Below are positions 1 through 8,110 of a stretch of 9,914 nt of DNA, piece after piece. Source of the DNA: Modestobacter sp. (GTDB taxonomy: Bacteria > Actinomycetota > Actinomycetes > Mycobacteriales > Geodermatophilaceae); the NCBI GenBank assembly GCA_025965635.1, contig JAOPWO010000127.1, positions 1 to 9,914 on the forward strand. The letters run 5' to 3'. The notes below the pieces were generated by a model. The model was given only the letters and a program-made list of their open reading frames with translations. It had not been told where the DNA came from and ran no database searches. Numbering within the stretch: position 1 is the first letter of the stretch; the number at the start of each line of letters is the position of its first letter. The position numbers were made by a program, and so were the translations under genes.

Positions 1-2243
1 GTCCGGCTGGCCGGCACCAGGAACCGCACGTCGGCCGAGGGCACGACCGGCTCCACCGGCACGGCGCGGGTCGAGGCCGGGGCGCCCGGTCCCTCGGCCG
101 CGCGGTTGCGGGCGGCACGCTCGACGGCGACCCGCACCCGGGCCACCAGCTCGGCGGCCCGGAAGGGCTTGGCGAGGTAGTCGTCGGCGCCGGCGTCGAA
201 GCCCTCGACCGCCGCCTCCTGCCCGGCCCGGGCGGTGAGCATGACGACCTGCACGGCGCGGGTCGCCGGGTCGGCCCGCAGTCGGCGCAGCAGCTCGAAC
301 CCGTCGACCCGGGGCATCATCACGTCGGCCACCACGACGTCGGGCACCTGCGCGGTCACGCTCTCCAGCGCCTCCGCGCCGTTGGCCACCGCCCGCACGG
401 TGCAGGTGTGCGACAGCAGCCGGGCCACGTAGCCGCGCATGTCGGCGTTGTCGTCCACGACGAGCACGGTGGGCGCACCCGGCACCGGGGCCGGGTCGTC
501 CTGCACCGCCACGTCGGTCTCCCAGGCGTCGCCGGTGCCGTGGGCCGCGGCGGACGGCGCGGCCGGCTGGGTGGCGGGAGCGTCGGGCCGGCCGAAGGGG
601 ACGGTCACGGTGAACGTGCTGCCGCGGCCGGGCACGCTCGACACCGACACCGTACCGCCGTGCAGCGCCACCAGCTCGCGCACCAGGGCCAGGCCTATCC
701 CGGTGCCCTCCCGGTTGCGGGCGGCCGAGCCGGGGACCCGGTGGAAGCGCTCGAAGACCCGGGGAAGCTCCTCGGCCGGGATGCCCACGCCGGTGTCGGT
801 GACGATCAGGACGACGTCGTCCCCGACCGCGCGCACGCTGACGGCGATGCTCCCCACGAAGGTGTACTTCACCGCGTTGGAGAGCAGGTTCACGACGACC
901 TTCTCCCACAGCCGCGGGTCGACGTACGACGGGCGCCCCAGCGGCGGGCAGTCGACGGTGAGCTGCAGCCCGGCGCGCTCGGCGGCGGCCCGGAGCACCC
1001 CGGCGAGCTCCGCGGTGAAGGCGGCGACGTCGGTGTCCACCCGGACGGCGGTGGCCCGACCGGCCTCGATGGTGGCGAAGTCCATCAGGTCGTTGACCAG
1101 CTGCTGCAGCCGCTGGCCGTTGCGCATGGCGAGGGTCAGCTGCTCGCGGGCGGCGGCGGCCAGCGGCTCCGCGGGGTCGTCGAGCACGTCGCTGATCGGC
1201 CCCAGCAGCAGCGTGAGCGGGGTGCGCAGCTCGTGGCTGACGTCGGAGAAGAACGTCGTCCGCGCCCGGTCCAGCGCGGCCAGCGACTCCGCCCGCAGCC
1301 GTTCGGCCTCGAACGCCCGGGCGTTGGTCAGCGCATCCGAGAACTGGGCGGCCAGCAGCTCGTGGAACGCCCGGTGCGCCTCGTCGAGGGCACGGTTGGG
1401 GCTGACCGCGGCCAGCAGCACCCCGATCGGCTCGTCGCCGGTCGTGAACGGCAGGACGACGGCGTCGCGGACGACGTCCTGCCAGAACCCGCCGCGCACC
1501 CCCAGGGAGGTGACGTCGCGCGGCAGCTCGTCGGCGGAGTCGCACACGGCCGGCAGGGCGTCGGCGGGGAGGCCGACGGTCTGCACCCGGTGCAGCCGCC
1601 CGTCGTCGTCGTCGAGCAGGTAGACCGCGGCGAACGGCACGTCCAGGGTGTCGGTGGCCAGTGCGCCGCCCAGCGCGGCCACCACCGCGTGCTCGTGGCC
1701 CAGCCGGGCACCGGCGGTCGAGAGGTCGTGGAGCAGCTGCTGGCGGCGCTCGCCGAGCACCTCGGCGGTGACCTCGGTGCACACCCCGTACATGCCGGCG
1801 ACCGTGCCGTCGTCGCCGAACGCGGGCGCGTGCGAGACCGTGAAGTAGGTCTCCTCGCGGTACCCGGCGCGCTCGAGCAGCAGCGGCAGCCGCGGCAGCC
1901 AGGAGGCCTCCCGGGTGGCCATGGCGTGCTCGACCGGGCCCGCGAGCGCCGCCCAGCCCCCGGCCGGGGTGTCCCGGATGTCCGCGCCGATCGCCGGGTG
2001 CTCGGCGCCGATGATCGGCGCGTAGCCGTCGTTGTAGAACTGCACGTACTCCGGGCCCCAGGTCAGCACCATGGGGGACCGGGACGCCAGCACCGTGCGG
2101 ATGGCGAGGCGGAGGCCGGCCGGCCAGGAGGACACCGGACCGACGGGGGTGGCCGACCAGTCGATCTCGGCCATCAGCCGGCCGCACTCGCCTCCGCCGG
2201 TGAAGAGGGTGGCGTCCGCGCCCGGGGGGAGGTCGGGGGCCAC
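1..2243 (-). CDS. Hybrid sensor histidine kinase with C-terminal receiver domain (partial, 3' end off window)
   Basis: The frame reads open from a GTG at 2243 to the left edge, 747 codons with no stop seen. The start is chosen because AGGAGG lies five bases upstream; the first Met (residue 24) would cut the conserved TGGGECG segment. In order: a PAS-like domain (about residues 45-155, with WGPEYVQFYNDGY), a GAF-like domain (about 165-315), HisKA with SHELRTPL (phospho-acceptor His337), HATPase with N box NLLSNAVKYT (Asn456), G1 DTGVGIP (Asp483) and G2 GTGIGL (about 512), then a receiver domain with VVDDN, phospho-acceptor Asp640 in ADVMMP and the LAKPF lysine. No transmembrane segment is visible, so it is probably a cytosolic sensor. 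The family passes phosphate from His to Asp within one chain. Residues after about 715 form a linker followed by the start of something more (RFLVPAS), possibly an RsbW-like ATPase domain; this is inference. The ligand is unknown. Confidence 0.93.
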   Translation of the reverse strand, partial: MAPDLPPGADATLFTGGGECGRLMAEIDWSATPVGPVSSWPAGLRLAIRTVLASRSPMVLTWGPEYVQFYNDGYAPIIGAEHPAIGADIRDTPAGGWAALAGPVEHAMATREASWLPRLPLLLERAGYREETYFTVSHAPAFGDDGTVAGMYGVCTEVTAEVLGERRQQLLHDLSTAGARLGHEHAVVAALGGALATDTLDVPFAAVYLLDDDDGRLHRVQTVGLPADALPAVCDSADELPRDVTSLGVRGGFWQDVVRDAVVLPFTTGDEPIGVLLAAVSPNRALDEAHRAFHELLAAQFSDALTNARAFEAERLRAESLAALDRARTTFFSDVSHELRTPLTLLLGPISDVLDDPAEPLAAAAREQLTLAMRNGQRLQQLVNDLMDFATIEAGRATAVRVDTDVAAFTAELAGVLRAAAERAGLQLTVDCPPLGRPSYVDPRLWEKVVVNLLSNAVKYTFVGSIAVSVRAVGDDVVLIVTDTGVGIPAEELPRVFERFHRVPGSAARNREGTGIGLALVRELVALHGGTVSVSSVPGRGSTFTVTVPFGRPDAPATQPAAPSAAAHGTGDAWETDVAVQDDPAPVPGAPTVLVVDDNADMRGYVARLLSHTCTVRAVANGAEALESVTAQVPDVVVADVMMPRVDGFELLRRLRADPATRAVQVVMLTARAGQEAAVEGFDAGADDYLAKPFRAAELVARVRVAVERAARNRAAEGPGAPASTRAVPVEPVVPSADVRFLVPASR

Positions 2244-2458
2244 ACACACCTCCTGCCGGGAGACCAGGGGAACGGGACCGCCCTGGCTCGGCGCTGAGGC
2301 GCAGGACCCGGTGCGCCGCCGGGGGCCCACTCGTCCGTGCAAGGTACCGGCCGCTCCTGGGCAGGGTGCGGAAGGCCGCGTGGCCGCGTCCCGCGGCGGC
2401 GGCTTGGATGGGGGTAGTGCCGCCGGGGGAGTCCCGGCGCCCGATCGAGGAGCCATCC
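2244..2458. promoter_or_regulatory. Divergent intergenic region between the kinase and FKBP genes
   Basis: These 215 bases lie between two divergent starts and must hold both promoters. The Shine-Dalgarno for the kinase (minus strand AGGAGG) and that for the FKBP gene (GAGGAG, 2447-2452) are clear at the two ends. On the minus strand TACCTT (plus 2341-2346) is a possible -10 box for the kinase, but no good -35 pairs with it. The stretch GGGGGTAGTG near 2410-2420 could serve the FKBP gene. Neither promoter can be called with confidence. Confidence 0.4.
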
Positions 2459-2836
2459 GTGGCAGAGCTGACCCGTCCCGACGTCGAACCCCCCACCGGC
2501 CCGGCGCCCGCCGACCTCGTCGTCGAGGACCTCGTGGTGGGTGAGGGTCCCGAGGCCACCCGCCGCAGCCTGGTGCGGGCGCACTACGTCGGGGTGACGC
2601 ACGACGGCGGCGAGCAGTTCGACGCCTCCTGGGACCGCGGCGAGCCGCTGGAGTTCCAGCTCGGCGTGGGCATGGTCATCCAGGGCTGGGACGAGGGCAT
2701 CGAGGGCATGAAGGTCGGCGGCCGTCGCCGGCTGACCATCCCCGCGCACAAGGCCTACGGCGAGCGTGGTGCCGGCGGCATCATCAAGCCCGGCGCGACG
2801 CTGGTGTTCGTGGTCGACCTGGTGGGCGTGCGCTGA
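2459..2836 (+). CDS. FKBP-type peptidyl-prolyl cis-trans isomerase
   Basis: This 125-residue single-domain protein catalyses cis-trans isomerisation of X-Pro bonds and helps protein folding; with no signal peptide it should be cytosolic. The FKBP fold is nearly complete: VRAHYVGV, then QFDASWDRGEPLEF, then GVGMVIQGWDEGIEGMKVGG, then RRRLTIPAHKAYGERG, ending VFVVDLVGV. The aromatic pocket residues known from FKBP12 (Tyr, Phe-Asp, Phe, Val-Ile, Trp, Tyr, Phe) are all present in order. The GTG at 2459 is preferred because GAGGAG sits six bases upstream and the conserved domain begins shortly after; the in-frame ATGs at 2366 and 2408 would add an unconserved, Ala/Pro-rich tail. It is transcribed alone, away from the kinase and ended by a hairpin at 2842-2889. 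Family assignment is secure; the client proteins are unknown. Confidence 0.95.
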   Translation: MAELTRPDVEPPTGPAPADLVVEDLVVGEGPEATRRSLVRAHYVGVTHDGGEQFDASWDRGEPLEFQLGVGMVIQGWDEGIEGMKVGGRRRLTIPAHKAYGERGAGGIIKPGATLVFVVDLVGVR

Positions 2837-2844
2837 TCCCCGGG

Positions 2845-2887
2845 CGGAGGCGCGGGGGGCAGGGAATGCGCGCTCCCCACGCCTCCG
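2845..2887 (+). terminator. Strong hairpin after the FKBP gene
   Basis: The arms 2845-2860 and 2872-2887 pair over 16 positions with one C-A mismatch (2853/2879) and one G-U wobble, leaving an 11-base loop. The hairpin begins eight bases after the FKBP stop. There is no T-tract, as is common for actinobacterial terminators. The loop contains the ATG at 2866, which argues that this ATG is not the start of the next gene. An alternative role is a structured 5' leader of the DsbA-like gene. Confidence 0.7.
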
Positions 2888-2898
2888 TTGGGCCGGGC

Positions 2899-3591
2899 AT
2901 GCAGGTCGAGGTGTGGTCCGACGTCGTGTGCCCGTGGTGCTACATCGGCAAGCGCAAGCTGGAGGCGGCGCTCTCCCGCTTCGCGCACGCCGACCAGGTG
3001 GAGGTGGTCTGGCGGTCCTTCCAGCTCGACCCCAGCATCCCCGAGGGGCACACCGAGCCCACCCTCCCGGCGCTCGCGGCCAAGTACGGCCGCAGCGTGA
3101 CGGAGATGGCGCAGATGCAGCGCCGGGTCGAGGAGGTGGCCGCCGGTGAGGGGCTGCGCTACCACCTGGCCGAAGGCGTCAGCGGCAACACCCTGCTCGC
3201 CCACCAGCTCATCCACCTCGCCGCCGGGCACGACCTGGGCGGGGCGATGAAGGAGCGGCTGCTGCACGCGCACTTCGAGGAGCAGCGCTCGGTCTTCGAG
3301 GTCGACCCGCTGGTGTCGCTGGCGCTGGAGGTCGGGCTGGACGCCGACGAGGCGCGCGCCGCGCTCACCGACGGGCGGCACCTGGCGGCCGTCCACGAGG
3401 ACATCGCCACCGCCCGGGCGCTCGGGGCGACCGGCGTGCCGTTCTTCGTCGTCGACCGCACCTACGGCGCGTCCGGGGCGCAGCCGGCCGAGGTGCTGCT
3501 GGAGCTGCTGGAGCGGGCCTGGGCCGAGAGCCACCCGCTGCTGACCGTGCCCGCCGCCGAGGGGTGCACCGACGACTCCTGTTCCGTCTAG
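2899..3591 (+). CDS. DsbA family thiol-disulfide oxidoreductase (FrnE-like)
   Basis: This 230-residue protein has the thioredoxin-fold/DsbA layout of the cytosolic FrnE branch, related to 2-hydroxychromene-2-carboxylate isomerases. Near the N terminus VWSDVVCPWCYIGKRK holds the redox pair CPWC (Cys11, Cys14). The helical insert follows (about 60-165), and the cis-proline loop ATGVPFF is at Pro181. The C terminus GCTDDSC holds two further cysteines (223 and 228), as in many actinobacterial homologues. FrnE proteins are linked to disulfide exchange and oxidative stress; the substrate here is unknown. No signal peptide is seen. The ATG at 2899 places the beta strand right at the N terminus as in relatives, but its Shine-Dalgarno is weak. 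The upstream in-frame ATG at 2866 would add 11 residues and lies in the loop of a strong hairpin. The stop overlaps the convergent gene's stop by three bases within CTAG. Confidence 0.92.
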   Translation: MQVEVWSDVVCPWCYIGKRKLEAALSRFAHADQVEVVWRSFQLDPSIPEGHTEPTLPALAAKYGRSVTEMAQMQRRVEEVAAGEGLRYHLAEGVSGNTLLAHQLIHLAAGHDLGGAMKERLLHAHFEEQRSVFEVDPLVSLALEVGLDADEARAALTDGRHLAAVHEDIATARALGATGVPFFVVDRTYGASGAQPAEVLLELLERAWAESHPLLTVPAAEGCTDDSCSV

Positions 3592-4550
3592 GCCAGCAGC
3601 TTCGGGACCTTCCGCAGCGCGGCCTCGGCGTCGGCGGCCAGCCGGCGGACGACGTCGGTGGCCGACTCCTCGCCGGTGACCAGCCCGATCGACTCCCCGG
3701 CGTAGACCGGGGAGTGCTCGAGGTCGCCGTCCCGGCGGGCGGCGAGCACCTGCTCGGCCGCCGCGGTGTCGCCGCGGAGCTCGTCCTCCCGGCCGTGCCA
3801 GGTCTCGGTGAACTCGTTGACCAGGGCGCGGCCGGGCCAGCGCTCGGGCCAGGCCAGGCCCTGGGCGATGTCGAACGCCCGGGTCAGCACGGTGCGGTCG
3901 CCGCTCGCGGCCCGGACCCGGTCGCGGGCGGCCGGGGAGTTCAGCCCCTCGGGGCAGGCCAGCAGCGGCGTGCCGATCCACCCGCCGGCCGCCCCGGCGA
4001 CCAGGACGGCGGCCAGACCGGCGCCCGTGGCGATCCCGCCCGCCGCCAGCACCGGCCGGTCGGTGGCGGCCAGCACCTCCTGCAGCAGCGGCAGGGTGGC
4101 CCGCAGGCCGGTGTGGCCGCCGGCCTCGGTGCCCTGCGCGATGATCACGTCGACCCCGGCGTCGTGTGCCCGGTCGACGTCGGCCCGGGTGTTGACCGCG
4201 CTCGCGACGGCGATGCCCTCGTCGTGCAGCGGCCCGACGAAGGGGCCCGGATCGCCGAAGGACACCGACACCAGGGCCGGTCGCGCCGCGATGGTCGCCG
4301 TCAGCTGCTCGGGACGGTCGGCCAGCACCCAGGCCATCAGGCCGATCCCGAAGGAGACGTCGGATTCCTCCGGCAGTCGGGCCTGCTCGGTGATCCAGCC
4401 CGGCTCGGTGGCGTTGCCGACGCCGATCATCCCGAGGCCGCCGCCGAGTGAGACCGCGCGGGCGAGCGCACCGCCGGCGACGCCGGCCATCGGTGCGCCG
4501 AACACCGGGGCGTCCAGGTCGAACCACCGGGTGAGCGGCGTTGTGATCAT
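3588..4550 (-). CDS. Nitronate monooxygenase / 2-nitropropane dioxygenase-like FMN enzyme
   Basis: The 320-residue product is a TIM-barrel flavoprotein of the nitronate monooxygenase family, which oxidises alkyl nitronates using FMN and oxygen. Visible family marks are the N-terminal GAPMAGVAGG (from residue 18), a glycine-rich GGGLGMIG, the active-site signature QGTEAGGHTG with the expected catalytic His146, and the phosphate-binding PVLAAGGIATG followed by GGWIGTPLLA. The ATG at 4550 is chosen because the conserved barrel begins right after it; an in-frame ATG at 4700 would add a basic tail that overlaps the decayed gene upstream. A GGAG stands 12 bases upstream of the ATG, so the ribosome site is weak. 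It starts 23 bases after the stop of the decayed FBP-type gene on the same strand and was probably co-transcribed with it. The true substrate may differ (propionate 3-nitronate is usual); related enoyl-reductases such as FabK are less likely. Confidence 0.9.
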   Translation of the reverse strand: MITTPLTRWFDLDAPVFGAPMAGVAGGALARAVSLGGGLGMIGVGNATEPGWITEQARLPEESDVSFGIGLMAWVLADRPEQLTATIAARPALVSVSFGDPGPFVGPLHDEGIAVASAVNTRADVDRAHDAGVDVIIAQGTEAGGHTGLRATLPLLQEVLAATDRPVLAAGGIATGAGLAAVLVAGAAGGWIGTPLLACPEGLNSPAARDRVRAASGDRTVLTRAFDIAQGLAWPERWPGRALVNEFTETWHGREDELRGDTAAAEQVLAARRDGDLEHSPVYAGESIGLVTGEESATDVVRRLAADAEAALRKVPKLLA

Positions 4551-4573
4551 GGAGCCATCGTGCTCCGCCGAGC

Positions 4574-5004
4574 TCAGCGGCGCACGACGTCGGCGGTGAC
4601 GGCGACCAACCGGCGGCGCGGTTCCTCGAGGCGCCCGGTGCGCGCAGTCCAGGTCGGCGCCGGATGCAGGTGCCGACCGTGTTGCCTCCCGCCCGCCCAC
4701 CCGGCGGGGCCGTGAACGGCGGGACGGCCGCGGCCGAACTGCGCACGTGGCAGCGCAGGCACATCACGGAGCGGCGACCGGACATCCCGGTGTCGGCCGC
4801 CCGCAGGGCGCTGCCGACGACGCCGTCGGCCTGCTCGGGCACCAGGTGGCCGCGCCGCTCGGCCCTGTCATCGCGCCAGCCGAGCACGTCCGACGCGGGC
4901 CGGTCGAGGTCCCCGGGGTCCCGGGGTGGCCTCATCGCCACCGCCTCGCTGTGCGGCGAGTCGACCAGCGAGCGGCGGATGGTCGACTCGGTCAGGGCGT
5001 GCAC
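4574..5004 (-). pseudogene. Frameshifted FBP-type (EF-G-binding/fibronectin-binding C-terminal) zinc-finger protein
   Basis: From a GTG at 5004, with GGGAGG just upstream, one frame reads HALTESTIRRSLVDSP, then DVLGWRDDRAERRGHLV, then SALRAAD, then RRSVMCLRCH and GNTVGTCI. This follows the FBP-domain family of actinobacteria: an N-terminal LTE-I-R-SLV helix, a LGWRD segment, a CxxC, and a GNSVGTYICADLxCS segment with the second zinc pair. At about 4661-4665 the frame breaks: ADLDCAH, the second half of the finger, is one base out of frame. A further shift is needed to reach LEEPRRRLVAVTADVVRR and the TGA at 4574-4576, which resembles the family's C-terminal helix. About 20 residues between them appear missing, so the gene looks decayed rather than carrying a single sequencing error. 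Intact relatives run about 155-165 residues. Their function is poorly known; they are thought to act on translation or ribosomes. It would have formed an operon with the downstream flavoenzyme. Confidence 0.68.
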
Positions 5005-5068
5005 GTCTCCTCCCGTGACCGGGTGGCGGGCGATGGTCACCCGGCGGGCGGCGCCACCGGATTCGGAC

Positions 5069-5111
5069 GCGCACGTGAGCCCCGACCGGGCGGGCCGGGG
5101 CTCACGTGTGC
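5069..5111. terminator. Long hairpin terminator
   Basis: The inner arms 5072-5084 (CACGTGAGCCCCG) and 5096-5108 are a perfect 13-base inverted repeat; three more outer pairs, one a G-U wobble, extend it to 16 pairs around an 11-base loop. It lies ten bases after the stop of the minus-strand gene at 5122-5364 and so ends that transcript, insulating it from the FBP-type/flavoenzyme operon starting at 5004. No T-tract follows on either strand. Confidence 0.82.
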
Positions 5112-5121
5112 AGCCGGTGCC

Positions 5122-5364
5122 TCAGCCGGTCGCCGGACCGCCGTGCTCGGTCCCGGACAGCTTCTTCAGGAGCTCGTGACAGCGCGCCGCGCGCTCGGAG
5201 TCCTGCTGCATCACCTCGCGGAAGAACGCGGCGACGTCGTCCAGGCCGGCGTTCTCGGCGTCCCTGACGTACTGGCCGTAGTCGTGGCCGGCCTTCAGCG
5301 AGTGGTACTGCACGGAGATCAGGTCGAACGTGACGTCGGCGAAGCCGGTCTCACCGGTGGCCAT
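5122..5364 (-). CDS. Small helical protein, 80 residues, function unknown
   Basis: The ATG at 5364 has AGGAG seven bases upstream, a good ribosome site; an in-frame ATG at 5418 would add a Pro/Ala-rich tail that includes it. The product starts ATGETGFADVTFDLISVQYH and is predicted to form two long amphipathic helices: FDLISVQYHSLKAGHDYGQY-type heptads at about residues 10-33 and DDVAAFFREVMQQDSERAAR onward to about residue 70. Short proteins with the same DLISV-YH-L pattern occur widely in actinobacteria and are annotated as hypothetical. The spacing of His, Glu and Asp residues (YH, AE, FFREV, RCHELL) recalls half of a ferritin-like bundle, so it might dimerise into a four-helix bundle, but this is inference and no metal site is proven. 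No signal peptide or membrane segment. A sigma-B-type promoter is suggested upstream. Confidence 0.87.
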   Translation of the reverse strand: MATGETGFADVTFDLISVQYHSLKAGHDYGQYVRDAENAGLDDVAAFFREVMQQDSERAARCHELLKKLSGTEHGGPATG

Positions 5365-5422
5365 CGGGCACTCCTCTCTGACGGGTCGCCCGGGGCCCGG
5401 CGCGGCCGCGGGCGGCAATCGG

Positions 5423-5447
5423 ATACCCGCCCCGCCCGGTGGGACAC
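5423..5447 (-). promoter_or_regulatory. Candidate sigma-B-type stress promoter
   Basis: Read on the minus strand, GTGT (5447-5444), 15 bases, then GGGTAT (5428-5423) fit the pattern GNNT-N14-16-GGGTAY described for sigma-B-like factors of Streptomyces. Transcription would begin near 5415, about 50 bases before the ATG of the 80-residue protein at 5364. The match is to a short, loose consensus in GC-rich DNA, so chance is possible. Confidence 0.4.
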
Positions 5448-5463
5448 GTGCTCAGCCGCTCGG

Positions 5464-5751
5464 TCAGCCTCCGGCGACGCCGCCGGTCACGTCGCCGCCG
5501 GTGAGGTCGCCGGGAGCGGCGTCCCCGGGTGCCATCGGGTCGCCGGGGAGCAGGGCACCGGTGCCGTCGGCGGGCGCGTCGCCGGTCGTCCCGCCGGCCG
5601 CGCCGTCGTCGGCCAGCTCGTCCTCGCCGGTGCTGGTCGGGTCGTCCTCCGTGGACGCGAGGTCCTCGCCCTCGGCGACGGCACCGGGGTCCGCCTGCAG
5701 CGTGCGGGGGTCGTTCAGGGGGTCCGGGACGTCGGGGTCGGTGACGGTCAT
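5464..5751 (-). CDS. Acidic low-complexity protein, 95 residues, function unknown
   Basis: The reading frame from the ATG at 5751 gives MTVTDPDVPDPLNDPRTLQ, followed by a segment rich in Asp, Glu, Gly, Ala, Thr and Pro to the C terminus, ending TGGDVTGGVAGG. It has almost no basic residues and few hydrophobic ones, so it should be strongly acidic and intrinsically disordered. There is no signal peptide, membrane segment or known domain. Support for being real: the frame upstream of the ATG turns Arg-rich (unlike this protein), the product is compositionally coherent, and it lies in line with the gene at 5122-5364. Against: the ribosome site is weak (GGGA about 14 bases upstream) and low-complexity frames are easy to get in such DNA. 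I do not recognise it. Confidence 0.55.
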   Translation of the reverse strand: MTVTDPDVPDPLNDPRTLQADPGAVAEGEDLASTEDDPTSTGEDELADDGAAGGTTGDAPADGTGALLPGDPMAPGDAAPGDLTGGDVTGGVAGG

Positions 5752-6191
5752 GGCGCACGGGTTCCCGCCGGCCCGCCCGCCCAACCGCGTTCGCCGTAAC
5801 CGGACAGGTGCGCAAGTCATCTGTGAGCGGCTCGGCGGACTTCCGGATCGCTGGACCTCGCCGACCACGTCGCCGGCACCGGGACGAGTGCGAGGGGGGG
5901 CAGACCGGCAGGCCACGGCCGGCCGACGGGAACGCGTTCTTCGCCGGGGTCGGTGCCGCATACCCGGAGTGACCGCTCGCGGGGGCGGGGTCGCGGCCGA
6001 CACTGACGGGCGATGTACGTCACACTGCGGGTAGACGTCATATACGTAACACTTTGGGGTGCATCGAGGGCACAGCCACCTCGGTAGCCTGACCCGATCC
6101 CCCGGTCCCAACGACGCGGCCGGGGCGATCGACCAGCCAGCAGCAGCGCCGGTGAGAGCTCGCACCCGGCTACCCACAGGATGGAGACGCC
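5752..6191. promoter_or_regulatory. 440-base upstream region of pckG, no gene seen
   Basis: No convincing gene lies here. It separates the minus-strand acidic protein from pckG and should hold promoters for both. The left two thirds are plain GC-rich DNA. From about 6013 to 6060 the base composition turns AT-richer and contains a spaced direct repeat. A possible -10 box TAGCCT is at 6085-6090 without a clear -35 partner. The pckG ribosome site GGAG is at 6183-6186. Confidence 0.6.
6013..6052 (+). repeat. Spaced 13-base direct repeat in the pckG promoter region
   Basis: ATGTACGTCACAC (6013-6025) recurs as ATATACGTAACAC (6040-6052), 11 of 13 bases the same, 27 bases apart start to start. Between them is the palindrome GACGTC (6034-6039), and the second copy contains the palindrome TACGTA (6043-6048). 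The AT-rich local composition and dyads suggest a transcription factor operator for pckG; the factor is unknown. Confidence 0.5.
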
Positions 6192-8006
<1,815 letters not shown>

Positions 8007-8019
8007 CGGGGGAAATGCC

Positions 8020-8047
8020 GGGCCCAGGACAGCGTCGTCCTGGGCCC
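8020..8047 (+). terminator. Perfect hairpin terminator after pckG
   Basis: GGGCCCAGGAC (8020-8030) pairs perfectly with GTCCTGGGCCC (8037-8047) around a six-base loop, 14 bases after the pckG stop. Outer bases GCC and GGC can add pairs if one T is bulged. No T-tract follows. It separates pckG from the MFS gene, so the latter needs its own promoter; TTAGCGT at 8064-8070 is a possible -10 box. Confidence 0.85.
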
Positions 8048-8110
8048 TCGGCGTTCCGGTCGGTTAGCGTGACGGAAGTTCCTGTCCCCGCTGACGGAGG
8101 CCCCGGGCCC

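Noticed and set aside
408..2297. Long plus-strand frame of 629 codons opposite the kinase
   Set aside because: The product is a Gly/Arg/His/Val-rich shadow without domains, while the minus strand reads a complete kinase with all catalytic boxes.
2366..2458. Upstream ATG starts (2366, 2408) for the FKBP gene
   Set aside because: They add an unconserved tail and lack the well-placed GAGGAG that precedes the GTG at 2459.
4551..4700. Extended start at 4700 for the flavoenzyme
   Set aside because: The added 50 residues are basic and overlap the decayed gene; the conserved barrel begins right after the ATG at 4550.
2755..5040. 761-codon minus-strand frame
   Set aside because: It starts in the FBP-type remnant and then runs out of frame through the flavoenzyme and FrnE-like genes as Arg/Pro/Gly-rich text; only its first part reflects a real ancestral gene.
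6009..6051. CRP/GlxR-type site (TGTGA-N6-TCACA) at the pckG repeats
   Set aside because: TCACA is present at 6020-6024, but the left half GGCGA matches only two of five positions, and the second copy is no better.
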